The notes: a model not told the origin generated them from the letters alone. Shown: positions 36,196 through 46,480, numbered from the stretch's first letter. The stretch is DNA of 64,000 bases from an uncultured Lachnospiraceae bacterium (GCA_910584785.1 CAJUDX010000002.1:29677-93676), one strand, 5' to 3'. Made by a program: numbers and translations.

Positions 36196-37089
36196 ATGAT
36201 AAGAAAAAAAGGAATTGCGGCAAATACAGGGACGATCGTTATCTATGCGCTTGTGATTTTACTGGGGCTTGCCTGTCTGCTTCCCATGCTGAATATATTG
36301 GCGATTTCCTTCAGCAGCAGCGACGCGGCGGCAGCTAATATCGTGGGTTTTTTGCCGGTGAAATTTACCACGGCAGCCTATGCAAAGATTATGGAGGATC
36401 GGCAGTTCTGGCGTTCCTTTGGGATCTCGGTATTTCGGGTGGTCGCAGCACTTGTAATTAACCTGGTGCTGATTGTGCTGATGGCTTATCCATTATCCAA
36501 ATCCAAAAGGGAGTTTAAGGGGCGGGGAATTTATATGGGTCTGCTGATTTTTGCCATGCTTTTTAACGGCGGGATGATTCCAACCTATCTGGTAGTGAAA
36601 AACTTAAACCTTCTCAATACGGTGTGGGCGCTGGTTCTGCCGGGGGCTGTTCCTATCTTCAGTGTGATTATGGTGATGAATTTCTTTATGGGTGTGCCAA
36701 AGTCCTTAGAGGAGGCGGCAGTTATCGACGGGGCCACGCCGATACAGGTGCTGACGAGGGTGTATCTTCCCTGTTCCAAGCCGGTGATTGCCACTATTGC
36801 CCTGTTTAGTATCGTGGGAAGCTGGAACGATTTTTTTGGGGGATTAATCTATATGACCAAGGTGCAGAACTACCCGCTGCAGACCTATATCCAGACGCTA
36901 AGCGTGAAGCTGGAAGATATGCTTAATTCCGGGGGAAGTTTAAACTCGCTTATTAATGCCATGGAGGTATCCAGCCAGAACTTAAACGCAGCAAAAATCG
37001 TGGTGTCGGTGGTTCCTCTGCTGCTGATTTATCCTCTGCTGCAGCGGTATCTGATTACGGGAATTGTCGTGGGAAGCGTGAAGGAATAA
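36196..37089 (+). CDS. Sugar ABC transporter permease (LplC/YtcP-like)
   Basis: Second permease, 297 residues, with the MalG-type EAA loop PKSLEEAAVIDGATPIQVL and a NLVLIVLMAYPLSKSKREFKG segment. It starts 12 bases after the LplB-like stop, with GGAGG upstream. With the preceding two genes it makes a three-gene importer. The wall-protein genes follow after 75 bases, so one transcript is likely. Confidence 0.9.
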   Translation: MIRKKGIAANTGTIVIYALVILLGLACLLPMLNILAISFSSSDAAAANIVGFLPVKFTTAAYAKIMEDRQFWRSFGISVFRVVAALVINLVLIVLMAYPLSKSKREFKGRGIYMGLLIFAMLFNGGMIPTYLVVKNLNLLNTVWALVLPGAVPIFSVIMVMNFFMGVPKSLEEAAVIDGATPIQVLTRVYLPCSKPVIATIALFSIVGSWNDFFGGLIYMTKVQNYPLQTYIQTLSVKLEDMLNSGGSLNSLINAMEVSSQNLNAAKIVVSVVPLLLIYPLLQRYLITGIVVGSVKE

Positions 37090-37163
37090 ACTGGCTGCGG
37101 CTGATGCGGGTTAAGCAAAAAGGATGCGTGCAGTGCTATATTAGGACGAGTGAGGTGCGGGTT

Positions 37164-38621
37164 ATGAAAGGGAAACAAAAAAGAATCTGGATAACGGCAT
37201 GTGCGGCGCTGACATGGGCGATGTGTGCACATACCGTCTGGGCAGCCGGCGGACACTGGGAGTATAGGGACGAAAACAATCAGTGGTTTTATCTGAATGA
37301 AAAAGGCGAGAAAACAACCGGACGGAAGGAATTGGACGGAGAGGTTTACTTTTTTGATGAAAGCGGAGTGATGCTGACCGGGTGGGTGCTTTGTCCGAAG
37401 GATGAGATGCCGGAACCTTACGCTGAGGTAATGGACGGTGAAGATATCTATTACTGCGGCCTGGACGGAAAGATGGCGAAGGGATGGGTGGAAGCCTATA
37501 ACCCTGAACAGGTTGTCTGGGATGAAGCACAGCAGTTTCAGGAGATTCAGAACGGCGGCTATCAGAAAAGCCGTTATTACTTCAGCGAAAAGGGAAAGCC
37601 TTACCAAAATGAAAAAAAGACGATTGACGGGAAACGCTATATTTTCGGTTCAGAATGTGCGGTGCTGACGGGCTGGATTTATGATCAGGGCGAGGGACAG
37701 AGCGAACGCTACCTGAGTATGGATGTGGACAGTTCGGCATCGGATAAGGAACTGGGAAAGGCAAATCCGGGAAATCTTCTCTATGGAACCAATGATGGCG
37801 GTGTATTAGCGACAAACCAGTGGGTGGATGCCATACCCCTGTGGGATGAAGCGGATGACGATTCCCGAAGCTTTTATGCGGATTCATCTTCTTATATCGT
37901 AACGGGAAGCGGGACAAAGGGGAACGGAGCTTCTCCGGTAGCCCGACGAAAGGCAAGAAAAATTGATGAGATTGGAACCTATTCCTTAGAGGACTGGTCT
38001 ACCGATGTCAATATAACGAAGATTGGCGGAAAGTTTTACTGCCTGGAAGATTCAGGAACCCGGATCGACGGGATGTTCTGGCTTTCGGGGGCAAAGGGTG
38101 ATTCTTCCTTCAGTGACGGGATTTACTGCTTTACCGATAATTCGGCGATGCGGACAGGGGCAGTGATGGAAGAAAACATCAAAGATGATGTAAGCGACGG
38201 CTATGTTTACTATTATTACTTTGCGGAGAGGACGAACAGTCGGCATGCAAAGGGGCAGGGGTTTACCGGTGTTCATGCGGGGAGGCTCTACTATCTGGGT
38301 TTGGCTGTGGGGGCGCAGAATGAAAGCTATGAGGTGGTGTACCTGCCGATGCTGGAGGAAAAAGACCGTTCAGGAGGAAGCACCGGCTGTTTTCTGGTGG
38401 ATGAAACCGGAAGGGTGATGAAGGGCTCCAAAAACGGAAGCCATTATACCGCAGCGGACGGCACCGAATATAAGGTGACGAAAGCCGGAGATTTGAACGA
38501 CGAGTATGGCTATAAGATTGAACTCTGTGACGGTGAAAAGGATGAGAATAACCATAAAGTGTGGAGAAATCTGACGGAGAAGGATTATACGTATATTTGT
38601 TGGGATATCGTGGAGGAGTAG
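37164..38621 (+). CDS. Secreted cell-wall-binding-repeat protein
   Basis: A 485-residue exported protein with a signal peptide ending in TVWAAGG and a chain of aromatic wall-binding repeats (QWFYLNEKGEKTTG, VYFFDESGVMLTGW, IYYCGLDGKMAKGW, YYFSEKGK, RYIFGSECAVLTGW and degenerate later copies). No enzymatic domain is recognised. ATG 37164 gives a clean signal peptide; the frame is open 20 codons further. It sits between the sugar importer and the multi-module protein, so a role in display or anchoring of the glycan-degrading machinery is plausible but inferred. Confidence 0.8.
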   Translation: MKGKQKRIWITACAALTWAMCAHTVWAAGGHWEYRDENNQWFYLNEKGEKTTGRKELDGEVYFFDESGVMLTGWVLCPKDEMPEPYAEVMDGEDIYYCGLDGKMAKGWVEAYNPEQVVWDEAQQFQEIQNGGYQKSRYYFSEKGKPYQNEKKTIDGKRYIFGSECAVLTGWIYDQGEGQSERYLSMDVDSSASDKELGKANPGNLLYGTNDGGVLATNQWVDAIPLWDEADDDSRSFYADSSSYIVTGSGTKGNGASPVARRKARKIDEIGTYSLEDWSTDVNITKIGGKFYCLEDSGTRIDGMFWLSGAKGDSSFSDGIYCFTDNSAMRTGAVMEENIKDDVSDGYVYYYYFAERTNSRHAKGQGFTGVHAGRLYYLGLAVGAQNESYEVVYLPMLEEKDRSGGSTGCFLVDETGRVMKGSKNGSHYTAADGTEYKVTKAGDLNDEYGYKIELCDGEKDENNHKVWRNLTEKDYTYICWDIVEE

Positions 38622-38624
38622 GGG

Positions 38625-41600
38625 ATGAGAGGAAAAAAACTGGCAGCAGGAATGCTGATTGTGACTGTGCTTGCCTATGGGATTCCCGGCTGGACAGCGG
38701 CGGCACCTATCGTGAATACAGGCACGGCGGAATCCGGGAAAGCTACGGCTGCGGAAAAAGAAACAGCATGGGCAACATCCAGCGATGCAGAGTCTTACGG
38801 AGATGAAAAGAATATCGCGCAGGCAACACCCGGAAATGCGGGGAAAGAAGAATATACAAATGACGAAAATACGAATGAGGAAAGCAAAGATAATGCCAGG
38901 GAAACAGAAACATTAAAAACAGACGTAGCAAAGATAAATGTTAGCCGGACGTATGGTGCGGACGGAGAGTATCAGATGGAGGCGGAGGATAGCAGTATTG
39001 CATCCTACGATAATACAAATCCTAATAGTGGCGGCAACCGGATGGAACTTCAGCAAAACGGTTCGGTTACCTACGATTTAAGTAGAATTACAGACTTTAA
39101 GACCGGAAAATATCTGGTTTCTGTTCATATGAACGGAAATTCCACGAAAGTAAAGCTCTTTGTCAATGATCAGGAATTAGGGCTGATAGAAAAAGATAAT
39201 TCAGGCTGGGGCTATGAGGATCTTAAAGAATACAGCTATTGCTGGCTGGAACTTAATCCGGGGGATCACCTGAAAATTATGGAGGGCGAGGGACAATATA
39301 CCCATCTGGACTGGGTAAAGCTTTCTTGTCTGGATGCAGATTCCGACTATTGGATCGAGGCAGAGGATGCTTCGGCAGTTTCTTATGGTGAAAATACGAA
39401 AGTCCATGATGACGGCGATCGTGTGGAGGTTAATTCCGGCGGAAGTTTGACGTTTGACTTTTCTAAGATAAGCGGTTTTACTGCGGGAACCTATGAACTG
39501 CACGCAGGGGTGAATGGAAAAAGAACCCAGTGGAAGGTGAGCATTGATGATAAGGAAGCCGGTATGATGGCATCGCCCGGAAATGAAAAGTGGCAGAAGG
39601 GAACTTGTGTGGATGTAAGCCTGGGAACGGAGATAGAACTTTCCGAAACCAGTTTGCTCAAATTGTCAGATGCGGACGGAAGCTGGGGGCATGTGGACTA
39701 TATTTGCTTGACCCGGACAGGAGAGGAAACGCCTCCAACACCCCCGCAACCTCCAACACCCCCGCAGCCGTCAACGCCGCCAGGCCCGGGCCCAGATGGC
39801 GAGTACCAGTTAGAAGCAGAGAATGAAATAGTTGCTTCCTTTACACAGCCGGATAAACTTAATGATGAAGGCAATCGGGTGGAACTCCAGCAAAACGGTG
39901 CAGTTACCTATGATTTGAGTCAGGTTACGGATTTTAAGAGCGGAAATTATCTGCTTATTGTCCGAATGAACGGAAGTTCCAGAACTATTCGTCTTTTGGT
40001 GAATGGGAGTGAAAAGGGAACGATTATCAAAGAAGGCAAAGGCTTTTCGGATGAAGATTTGGAAGAATATTATTTCCACGGCGTTCTGACCTTGGATGGT
40101 ACGGAAACTCTGACCATAGAAGAAGGAGAAAGGCAGTATGCGCATCTGGACTGGGCAAAGCTGGTTCCTGTAGAATCCTGTTATTGGGTAGAAGCAGAAG
40201 ATACGCTGACTGCATCTTATAATGGAGGAGCAAAGATTCATGAAGATGGGGACCGTGTGGAGATTAACGGCGGCGAGAGCATTACATTTGACTTTTCCGG
40301 TGTAGAAGGGTTTGCAGCGGGAACTTATGAACTTTATGCAGGAGTAAACGGAACAAGAACTAAGTGGGAAGTGACCGTCGATGACAAGGCTATAGGAAGT
40401 ATGGCAGCGCCGGGCGGCGGAAAATTTGAAAAGGGAACCTGTACAGAGATAAGCCTGGGAACGGAAATCGAATTGTCAGGTTCCAGCAGACTTACGTTAG
40501 CGGATGCAGACGGAAGCTGGGGACATGTGGACTATATCCGTCTAATCCATACCGGAAACATTGCGCCGAAGTTTGACGAAACCCATAAGGCAACAGGAAT
40601 CCGGGTAACGGCACCTCAGGGATATTTTCCGGAAGGAACGACCATTGAAACAGAGAGTGTTCCACTGTCGGTACGAAGGGAAATTCGGGAAGAATTTAGG
40701 GCATATGATCCGGGGCAGAAGGTATTCTTTTACCATTTCTCGCTGAAAATACCGCAGGCTTACCATGCACGCTTACTGAATGAGGAAAATGAACTCGAAG
40801 GAGCAGACGGCAGCGTGATTGCCTATCTGCCGATACCCGAAGGTTATTCAAAGGATTGTGATTTATATACTGCGCAGGAGCCGGGAGAGGAACTGAAACT
40901 GCTGACGGGAACCTGGGTAGAAGGGCAGAAGCTTTGCTTTCCGATGGAAACGAACGGCGGAATGTTTGTGATAGCTGATGAGAATATCTGGAAGTTTGAA
41001 GGAGAAGATTATTATAACAAGTGGACGGATGGAGGCAGAGCAGCCGATCTGCAGCCTGGTGAAGAGATTACGATTTCCCTGCCGGACGGCGAGGCGTTTG
41101 AAAGCGGAAAGTATAATTTCCTAATGCGTGTCTGCGGCGGGCAGAATTATAAGATTTTATTTAACGGAAAAGAATTAACTTCGGTTGTGCGGGAAGGAAG
41201 CGACTGGGGCGATTATAAGATCTGCACATCGGCAGAACCGCTGAAACTGAGCAGGAAAGGAACACTTACCTTAAAGGCTGACGACCATTATGGATGGGTG
41301 GATTATATTTGTCTTACACCAGTTCAGTCCTTTGCTGAAGAAATGGAAGGTGTTCTTGTGAAAGCAGAGGAGGGTGTCGTTCCTGCGGGCGCGGAGTTTT
41401 CGGCTGCGGCAGCGGACGAAGAAGTGAAGGAAAGCATCCGGGAACTTTTTGGATTTACGGAGGAAAATGCTCCTGCCATGTGTTTTTATTCCTTTTCCCT
41501 CCAACTGGAAGGAAATGAAATTCAGCCTTCCGGTACGATAAAGACAGCTATTCCCGTTCCAGAAGATTTTGTCAGTACCGCAGGAGGATCGTCGTTAAGG

Positions 41601-43805
41601 ACAGCGCGAAACATCAGGGGAGCCTATACAGAAAAGGATATGTCCCTGTACCAGATTAAGGAGGAGGGAAGAAAGGTAAGGATGCCGTTTAAGCTTATCC
41701 AGGACGGGACTTATGCGGAGTTTTCGTTAAAGGAAACGGGAGTTTATGGTCTGATTAACCAGCCGCCGGAAAATAAACTTCAATACCAGGCGGCAGATTA
41801 TTATGATCGGGTGACAGGCGATAACGGACAGTATGCCGATTTGCAGCCGGGCGATAAAATAATTATTCCGGTAAAGGATATTCCGGCATTTGCGGATGGA
41901 AATTATCTTCTTTCCATCACTTCCAGCGGTAACCGGACAAAGTTTATGCTTATGGTCAATGATGTTCCCGCAGGGATGATTTCCCGGGAAATATCGGATT
42001 GGGAAGAGATGAATAAGGCAGAATTTTCACAGGTTCTTTCTCTTACACAGGAAGATGTAATTACCATTTATGCGCCCGGACTTGCCGATGCTGGTCCTTA
42101 CGGATGGGTGGATTTTGTGGAACTGAAGGAAACGGATAAAAACCCTTCGGCGCTTCCTGCGGCAAAGACAAAGATTACACTGGAAGCCGAGGATGTCTAT
42201 CCCGATGAACTGGAAGCTGACGGACAGGTTGCGAATGTAAATAATCCCTTAAAGAAGGTTGAGTTTCCGATTCTTGCCGCCGATGGCTTTGCGGAAGATG
42301 ATTATCATTTTACCCTGTACACGACAGGAACTATGAGAAACTGGGTGGTATATGTCAATGATATTCAGGTATTGTCAGGGAGCCGTGATGGTTCCGGCTA
42401 TGAGATGCGGCACATGACCAGAGAAATCGGCGAAAGCCTTGTTCATTTAAAGCCGGGGGATATTCTCAGCGTGCAGTTTACAGAGCAGGAATCCGATAAT
42501 TATGGAAACTGGGTGGATAAAATCGTCCTTAACAGCCGGAGAAAAATTGCCGGAGAAGATTTCCTTAGACGGACAGGAGGGAGGGTTTTAGTCGGTGAGG
42601 TCGGAAATGTTAAAACCGTTAAACAGCCAAAAACCATGATTGACGGAGATAAGCTGATTTATCAGGGCGAGGCGTATTATAAAGCACAAATAGATAATCC
42701 TGCCGCCGATTTACAGCCGGGAGAACAGATTCTAATTCCGGTTTCGGATCACCGTCAGTTCAGCGAAGGCCTTTACCGCCTTATGGTGCGTTCCTGCGGA
42801 AACCGTGAGATTTTCCGCGTTAAGGTGAATGGCTGGACAGTGGGAAGCATTACCCGCAAGGAAACCAGTTATGGAATGAATGCGATGACGGAAGATCACC
42901 TGGGCGTGACCGTGGCACTAAAGCCGGGAGATGTGCTGGCGATTGAAGGACAGAGCGGCGGGAAGTACGGCTGGGTGGATTATGTGTCCTTAAGCCCTGT
43001 GGCATCCCAGATAGCCCAGACCATCCAGACGGCGTCAGAAAGCAGTGATTCCAGGAAGAATTACACTTGGGAGGGAGAAGACTTCTATACCAGACAAGAA
43101 GATAATCCTGCGGCTGATTTGCAGCCGAAAGAAGAGATTGTGATTCCGTTAAATACCAATGCAGAGTTTAGAGAGGGAACCTATTACCTTGCTGTCATAA
43201 GCAACGGAAACCGGACGGCGATGGTGGTAAAAAAGAACGGGGAGCGCATGGGATCGATTACGAGAAATGAAACCAATTTTTCTATGGATGCCATGACGAT
43301 GGATGTACTGCAGCGCCCGATAAGCTTATCGCCGGAGGATGTTATCAGCATTTTTGCTCCGGGCGATGAATCCGGGCCTTATGGATGGGTGGATCAGATC
43401 ATCTTAATGCCATCGGAAATCTCCCGTCCGCAGGAGCAAAAGAAGGAGGATTTCCGCTACCCGGCCTGGGCTTACGGAACAGCCAGTCTGTATCTGCCTA
43501 CTGCCGATTTACAGCCTGGGGAAAGCCTGCAGATTCCGTTAATGGATAATCCCTCTTTTGTGGAAGGACAGTACAGGCTTGCGGTGATTTCCAATGGAAC
43601 CAGGGAGGAGTTTGCCGTTCTGGTCAACGGGCAGCCTGTGGGAAATATTTTCAGAAAGCCTTCCGATTATGGTGATAATGGGATGTCTTCGGATAAGCTT
43701 GATCAACTTCTGTATCTGAAGCCGTCGGATGTGGTAACGATCATTGGGCAGGAAGGTGATTTCTACGGATGGGTCAGTGCCCTGGTACTGGAACCGATAG
43801 AGTAG
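38625..43805 (+). CDS. Giant multi-module surface protein with carbohydrate-binding-like domains
   Basis: An exported 1,726-residue protein. After a signal peptide and a Thr/Glu-rich region (to about 110) come two module pairs with the same order: YQMEAED... and YWIEAED... (about 115-365), a Pro-rich linker with PTPPQPPTPPQP, then YQLEAEN... and YWVEAED... (about 393-640). The pairs are offset by about 278 residues. Two different beta domains (about 655-785 and 905-1045) alternate with five modules marked by ADLQPGE-like motifs (near 807, 1071, 1361, 1497, 1627) and one more EAED module (near 1187). Many modules end in HVDYI, GWVDYI or similar, as in CBM6/CBM35-like domains. No catalytic domain and no LPXTG motif is seen. 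Start four bases after the previous stop. Confidence 0.8.
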   Translation: MRGKKLAAGMLIVTVLAYGIPGWTAAAPIVNTGTAESGKATAAEKETAWATSSDAESYGDEKNIAQATPGNAGKEEYTNDENTNEESKDNARETETLKTDVAKINVSRTYGADGEYQMEAEDSSIASYDNTNPNSGGNRMELQQNGSVTYDLSRITDFKTGKYLVSVHMNGNSTKVKLFVNDQELGLIEKDNSGWGYEDLKEYSYCWLELNPGDHLKIMEGEGQYTHLDWVKLSCLDADSDYWIEAEDASAVSYGENTKVHDDGDRVEVNSGGSLTFDFSKISGFTAGTYELHAGVNGKRTQWKVSIDDKEAGMMASPGNEKWQKGTCVDVSLGTEIELSETSLLKLSDADGSWGHVDYICLTRTGEETPPTPPQPPTPPQPSTPPGPGPDGEYQLEAENEIVASFTQPDKLNDEGNRVELQQNGAVTYDLSQVTDFKSGNYLLIVRMNGSSRTIRLLVNGSEKGTIIKEGKGFSDEDLEEYYFHGVLTLDGTETLTIEEGERQYAHLDWAKLVPVESCYWVEAEDTLTASYNGGAKIHEDGDRVEINGGESITFDFSGVEGFAAGTYELYAGVNGTRTKWEVTVDDKAIGSMAAPGGGKFEKGTCTEISLGTEIELSGSSRLTLADADGSWGHVDYIRLIHTGNIAPKFDETHKATGIRVTAPQGYFPEGTTIETESVPLSVRREIREEFRAYDPGQKVFFYHFSLKIPQAYHARLLNEENELEGADGSVIAYLPIPEGYSKDCDLYTAQEPGEELKLLTGTWVEGQKLCFPMETNGGMFVIADENIWKFEGEDYYNKWTDGGRAADLQPGEEITISLPDGEAFESGKYNFLMRVCGGQNYKILFNGKELTSVVREGSDWGDYKICTSAEPLKLSRKGTLTLKADDHYGWVDYICLTPVQSFAEEMEGVLVKAEEGVVPAGAEFSAAAADEEVKESIRELFGFTEENAPAMCFYSFSLQLEGNEIQPSGTIKTAIPVPEDFVSTAGGSSLRTARNIRGAYTEKDMSLYQIKEEGRKVRMPFKLIQDGTYAEFSLKETGVYGLINQPPENKLQYQAADYYDRVTGDNGQYADLQPGDKIIIPVKDIPAFADGNYLLSITSSGNRTKFMLMVNDVPAGMISREISDWEEMNKAEFSQVLSLTQEDVITIYAPGLADAGPYGWVDFVELKETDKNPSALPAAKTKITLEAEDVYPDELEADGQVANVNNPLKKVEFPILAADGFAEDDYHFTLYTTGTMRNWVVYVNDIQVLSGSRDGSGYEMRHMTREIGESLVHLKPGDILSVQFTEQESDNYGNWVDKIVLNSRRKIAGEDFLRRTGGRVLVGEVGNVKTVKQPKTMIDGDKLIYQGEAYYKAQIDNPAADLQPGEQILIPVSDHRQFSEGLYRLMVRSCGNREIFRVKVNGWTVGSITRKETSYGMNAMTEDHLGVTVALKPGDVLAIEGQSGGKYGWVDYVSLSPVASQIAQTIQTASESSDSRKNYTWEGEDFYTRQEDNPAADLQPKEEIVIPLNTNAEFREGTYYLAVISNGNRTAMVVKKNGERMGSITRNETNFSMDAMTMDVLQRPISLSPEDVISIFAPGDESGPYGWVDQIILMPSEISRPQEQKKEDFRYPAWAYGTASLYLPTADLQPGESLQIPLMDNPSFVEGQYRLAVISNGTREEFAVLVNGQPVGNIFRKPSDYGDNGMSSDKLDQLLYLKPSDVVTIIGQEGDFYGWVSALVLEPIE

Positions 43806-43816
43806 GGGGAAGTTAA

Positions 43817-45667
43817 ATGAAGAAAAAAAGAAAGGCAGCAGCTCTTCTTGCGGCAGTTCTTCTTGCGGGAGCCGCCGCACCGGGAAACCCGGTGGGAGCT
43901 GTGCAGGGAGAAGAAAAAATGTCTGCTCAGGTGATGGAAAGAGAGATAAATCTAACAGAAGCGGTAAATCCGGGAAAGATTATCCGGGAAGTGGTAACGA
44001 ACCGAAGCATGTATTATCCGGGGGAAACCATTCAGGGAAGTATTCGGTTTTCGGATGGTGATAAGACAGCAGGTCAGGTCAGGCTGTGTCTGTGCTATCT
44101 AAATCAGGTGGTCTGGGAACAGGAACTTCCCGTAAGCCCGCAAGCAACCGAACTTTCCTTTGCCCTGTCCGCGCCGGAGAGGGATTTTACCGGCTATGCG
44201 CTGGAGGTTTATTGCTATCTGGATGGAAAACTGGCGGATTATACGATGACTGGGGTAGATGTGGCCTCAGACTGGAATATGTTTCCAAGGTACGGCTATG
44301 TGACCAAGATGGATTCATCCGTCGGGGAGGTTGCAGAGTCGCTGGAGAGGCTTAAAGATCACCATATCAACGGTCTGTTTTACTATGATGTCTTTGACAC
44401 CCAGGAAAAACCTCTGGCAGGGACGGTGGAAGCTCCCGCAGAAAGCTGGAATACATTAAATAAATCGCTGGCAAAAAAACAGACAGTGCTGGATACGATT
44501 CGGATTGGACACGAATTAAACATGAAGTCATTTTTCTATAACCTGATTTTCGGCACCTACGATAATTATGAGCAGGCAGGGGTCAGCCCAGAATGGGGGA
44601 TGTACTGTGACCGCAGGCATCAGGATCAGGATGTCCACGATATTTCCGGTATTGGCTGGGAAACCGAAAAATTCTGGCTGATGAACCCGGCAAACCGTCT
44701 GTGGCAGGACTATTATATTCAGGTGCATCAGGATTTATTTTCGGTATACCCCTATGACGGGATTCAGGTGGATTCCTTAGGCCCCAGAGGGGAACGGTTT
44801 GACTATGAGGGCAATGAAATCCAGTTAGATAACGCTTATGTTCCCATGCTGAACCGCCTTGTGCAGGAACTTGGGAAAAAAGTTATCTTTAACCCGGTAT
44901 CTGCCTATGGAATGGAGCCGCAGTTAAAAGCCGTGGATTACGATATTGTCTACATGGAGGTATGGCCCTCCGACACACCGGATTTTGCGGCGCTTAAAGA
45001 AAAAGTGGATGAAATTTACCAAAAAAGCAAAGGAGAAAAAGGTACGGTTATTGCTGCCTATATGAACTATGACGCACCAAAGTCGGAAAACTTCAATACG
45101 CCGTCTATTAACTATGTCAATGCTGTTTTAATGTCTGCCGGGGCGAGCCACCTGGAATTAGGAGATACAGGGATGCTTTCCAGCGAATACTATCCGGGCA
45201 ATTCCATGCAGATTACCAGCCGTCTGGAAGAAGATGTCCGCAGGGAGTATGACTTTATGGTAGCCTATGAAAATCTTCTGCGGGGAACCGGTCTTTCGCA
45301 GGTGGAGGATGAAACCTATATCTGCGGACAGCGCACCGGGGCGGATTTTAAGCCGGGAAATGTAACTTCCTTTACCAAGGTAAAACACCAGGAGGGGGAG
45401 TCGGACCGGGAGGTGCTTCACCTGTTAAACTTTGACGGTGCCGCCCATGACAGTTGGGTCGATAAAGGGCTTGCACAGACGGCACCAAATGTAAAACAGC
45501 AGGTAACGGTGAGCCACAAAGTAACCAAAGAACCGACAAAGATCTGGGTCGCTTCCCCGGATTACCAAGACGGAATTTCTGAGGAAATTGCATTTACGGC
45601 AGAATACGGGACAGTGACATTTACACTGCCTTATCTGGAATATTATACGATGGTTGTGATGGAATAG
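43817..45667 (+). CDS. GH66-family dextranase/cycloisomaltooligosaccharide glucanotransferase-like protein
   Basis: Secreted glycoside hydrolase of 616 residues, predicted to act on alpha-1,6-glucan (dextran). A signal peptide is followed by an Ig-like domain (about 55-145) and a TIM barrel with the GH66 pattern MFPRYGYVTKMD, LFYYDVFD, LNMKSFFYNLIFG, the putative nucleophile Asp in DGIQVDSLG (near 319) and the putative acid/base Glu in IVYMEVWP (near 381). A C-terminal beta domain ends the protein. There is no CBM35 insertion as in true cyclising enzymes, so simple endo-cleavage is more likely. It starts 11 bases after the multi-module gene. Confidence 0.82.
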   Translation: MKKKRKAAALLAAVLLAGAAAPGNPVGAVQGEEKMSAQVMEREINLTEAVNPGKIIREVVTNRSMYYPGETIQGSIRFSDGDKTAGQVRLCLCYLNQVVWEQELPVSPQATELSFALSAPERDFTGYALEVYCYLDGKLADYTMTGVDVASDWNMFPRYGYVTKMDSSVGEVAESLERLKDHHINGLFYYDVFDTQEKPLAGTVEAPAESWNTLNKSLAKKQTVLDTIRIGHELNMKSFFYNLIFGTYDNYEQAGVSPEWGMYCDRRHQDQDVHDISGIGWETEKFWLMNPANRLWQDYYIQVHQDLFSVYPYDGIQVDSLGPRGERFDYEGNEIQLDNAYVPMLNRLVQELGKKVIFNPVSAYGMEPQLKAVDYDIVYMEVWPSDTPDFAALKEKVDEIYQKSKGEKGTVIAAYMNYDAPKSENFNTPSINYVNAVLMSAGASHLELGDTGMLSSEYYPGNSMQITSRLEEDVRREYDFMVAYENLLRGTGLSQVEDETYICGQRTGADFKPGNVTSFTKVKHQEGESDREVLHLLNFDGAAHDSWVDKGLAQTAPNVKQQVTVSHKVTKEPTKIWVASPDYQDGISEEIAFTAEYGTVTFTLPYLEYYTMVVME

Positions 45668-45799
45668 AAGTGTTGGGAACAGAATTGATTGAAATAGTGT
45701 AGATTGAAATAGAACAGGTCAGTACAGTCAAGGAATGAAATAAATCTTGCCTTTCTCGTATAGAATAGCATAAAGCGAGGAAGGTGAGGTTTATTTTTT

Positions 45800-46480
45800 A
45801 TGATGAATTATCTGTGGTCGGGAATGATTTTACTTGGGGTATTGTGGGCGGCAGTTGGCGGCAGGCTGGACGAGGTAACGATGGGGGCGCTAGACGGTGC
45901 CGGGGAGGCGGTTTCCCTGGGGATAACGATGTTGGGGGTGATGGCTTTTTGGAGCGGGATACTGGAGATAGCGCAAAATTCCGGGCTGGTGGACTGGATG
46001 AGTGAGAAGATGCGCCCGGTAATGCGGTTTTTATTTCCTCATCTGGACAGTGAACATCCGGCAGTCAGGTATATGGCGGTGAATATGATTGCCAATATGC
46101 TGGGATTGGGATCGGCGAGTACTCCTGCCGGGCTTGCAGCATTTCGGGAACTGGAAAAGTTGGAAGAGGAGAAACGAGAAAAAGAAAAGTCAGAGAAAGG
46201 AAATCCCAAGAAGAAAAATCAGGGGAAAAGGGGGATAGTGAATCAGGAAAAAGTCAGTGTAAAAGACCGAATTGCTCAGCCCAAAGGAACTGCCAGTAAT
46301 GAGATGTGTACTTTCCTGATTTTAAATATCTCTTCCCTGCAGTTAATTCCCGTAAGTATTCTTGCCTATCGAAGCCAATACGGGAGCATTAACCCGGCGG
46401 CGATTGTGGGGCCTGCGATTGCGGCGACTTTTGCCAGTACGCTGGCGGCGGTGGTGTTTTGTAAGGTGATGGATAGATAA
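45800..46480 (+). CDS. spmA: Spore maturation protein A-like (SpmA)
   Basis: Membrane protein of the nucleoside-recognition (Gate) domain family; SpmA with SpmB contributes to spore core dehydration in Bacillus. Its 226 residues include a Lys/Glu-rich insertion of about 35-40 residues (near 115-155) inside a protein usually near 190-200. Family features: NMIANMLGLGSASTPAGLAA and NEMCTFLILNISSLQLIP. No spmB follows. Its presence supports a spore-forming host. Confidence 0.85.
   Translation: MMNYLWSGMILLGVLWAAVGGRLDEVTMGALDGAGEAVSLGITMLGVMAFWSGILEIAQNSGLVDWMSEKMRPVMRFLFPHLDSEHPAVRYMAVNMIANMLGLGSASTPAGLAAFRELEKLEEEKREKEKSEKGNPKKKNQGKRGIVNQEKVSVKDRIAQPKGTASNEMCTFLILNISSLQLIPVSILAYRSQYGSINPAAIVGPAIAATFASTLAAVVFCKVMDR

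Noticed and set aside
38625..43805. Idea that the giant protein is a modular synthase or an enzyme
   Set aside because: All modules look beta-sandwich-like, and no catalytic motif or carrier domain is visible.
45720..45799. Possible sporulation sigma-factor promoter before spmA
   Set aside because: A TATAGAAT-like element is present but the upstream box and spacing do not fit the sigma-E consensus.
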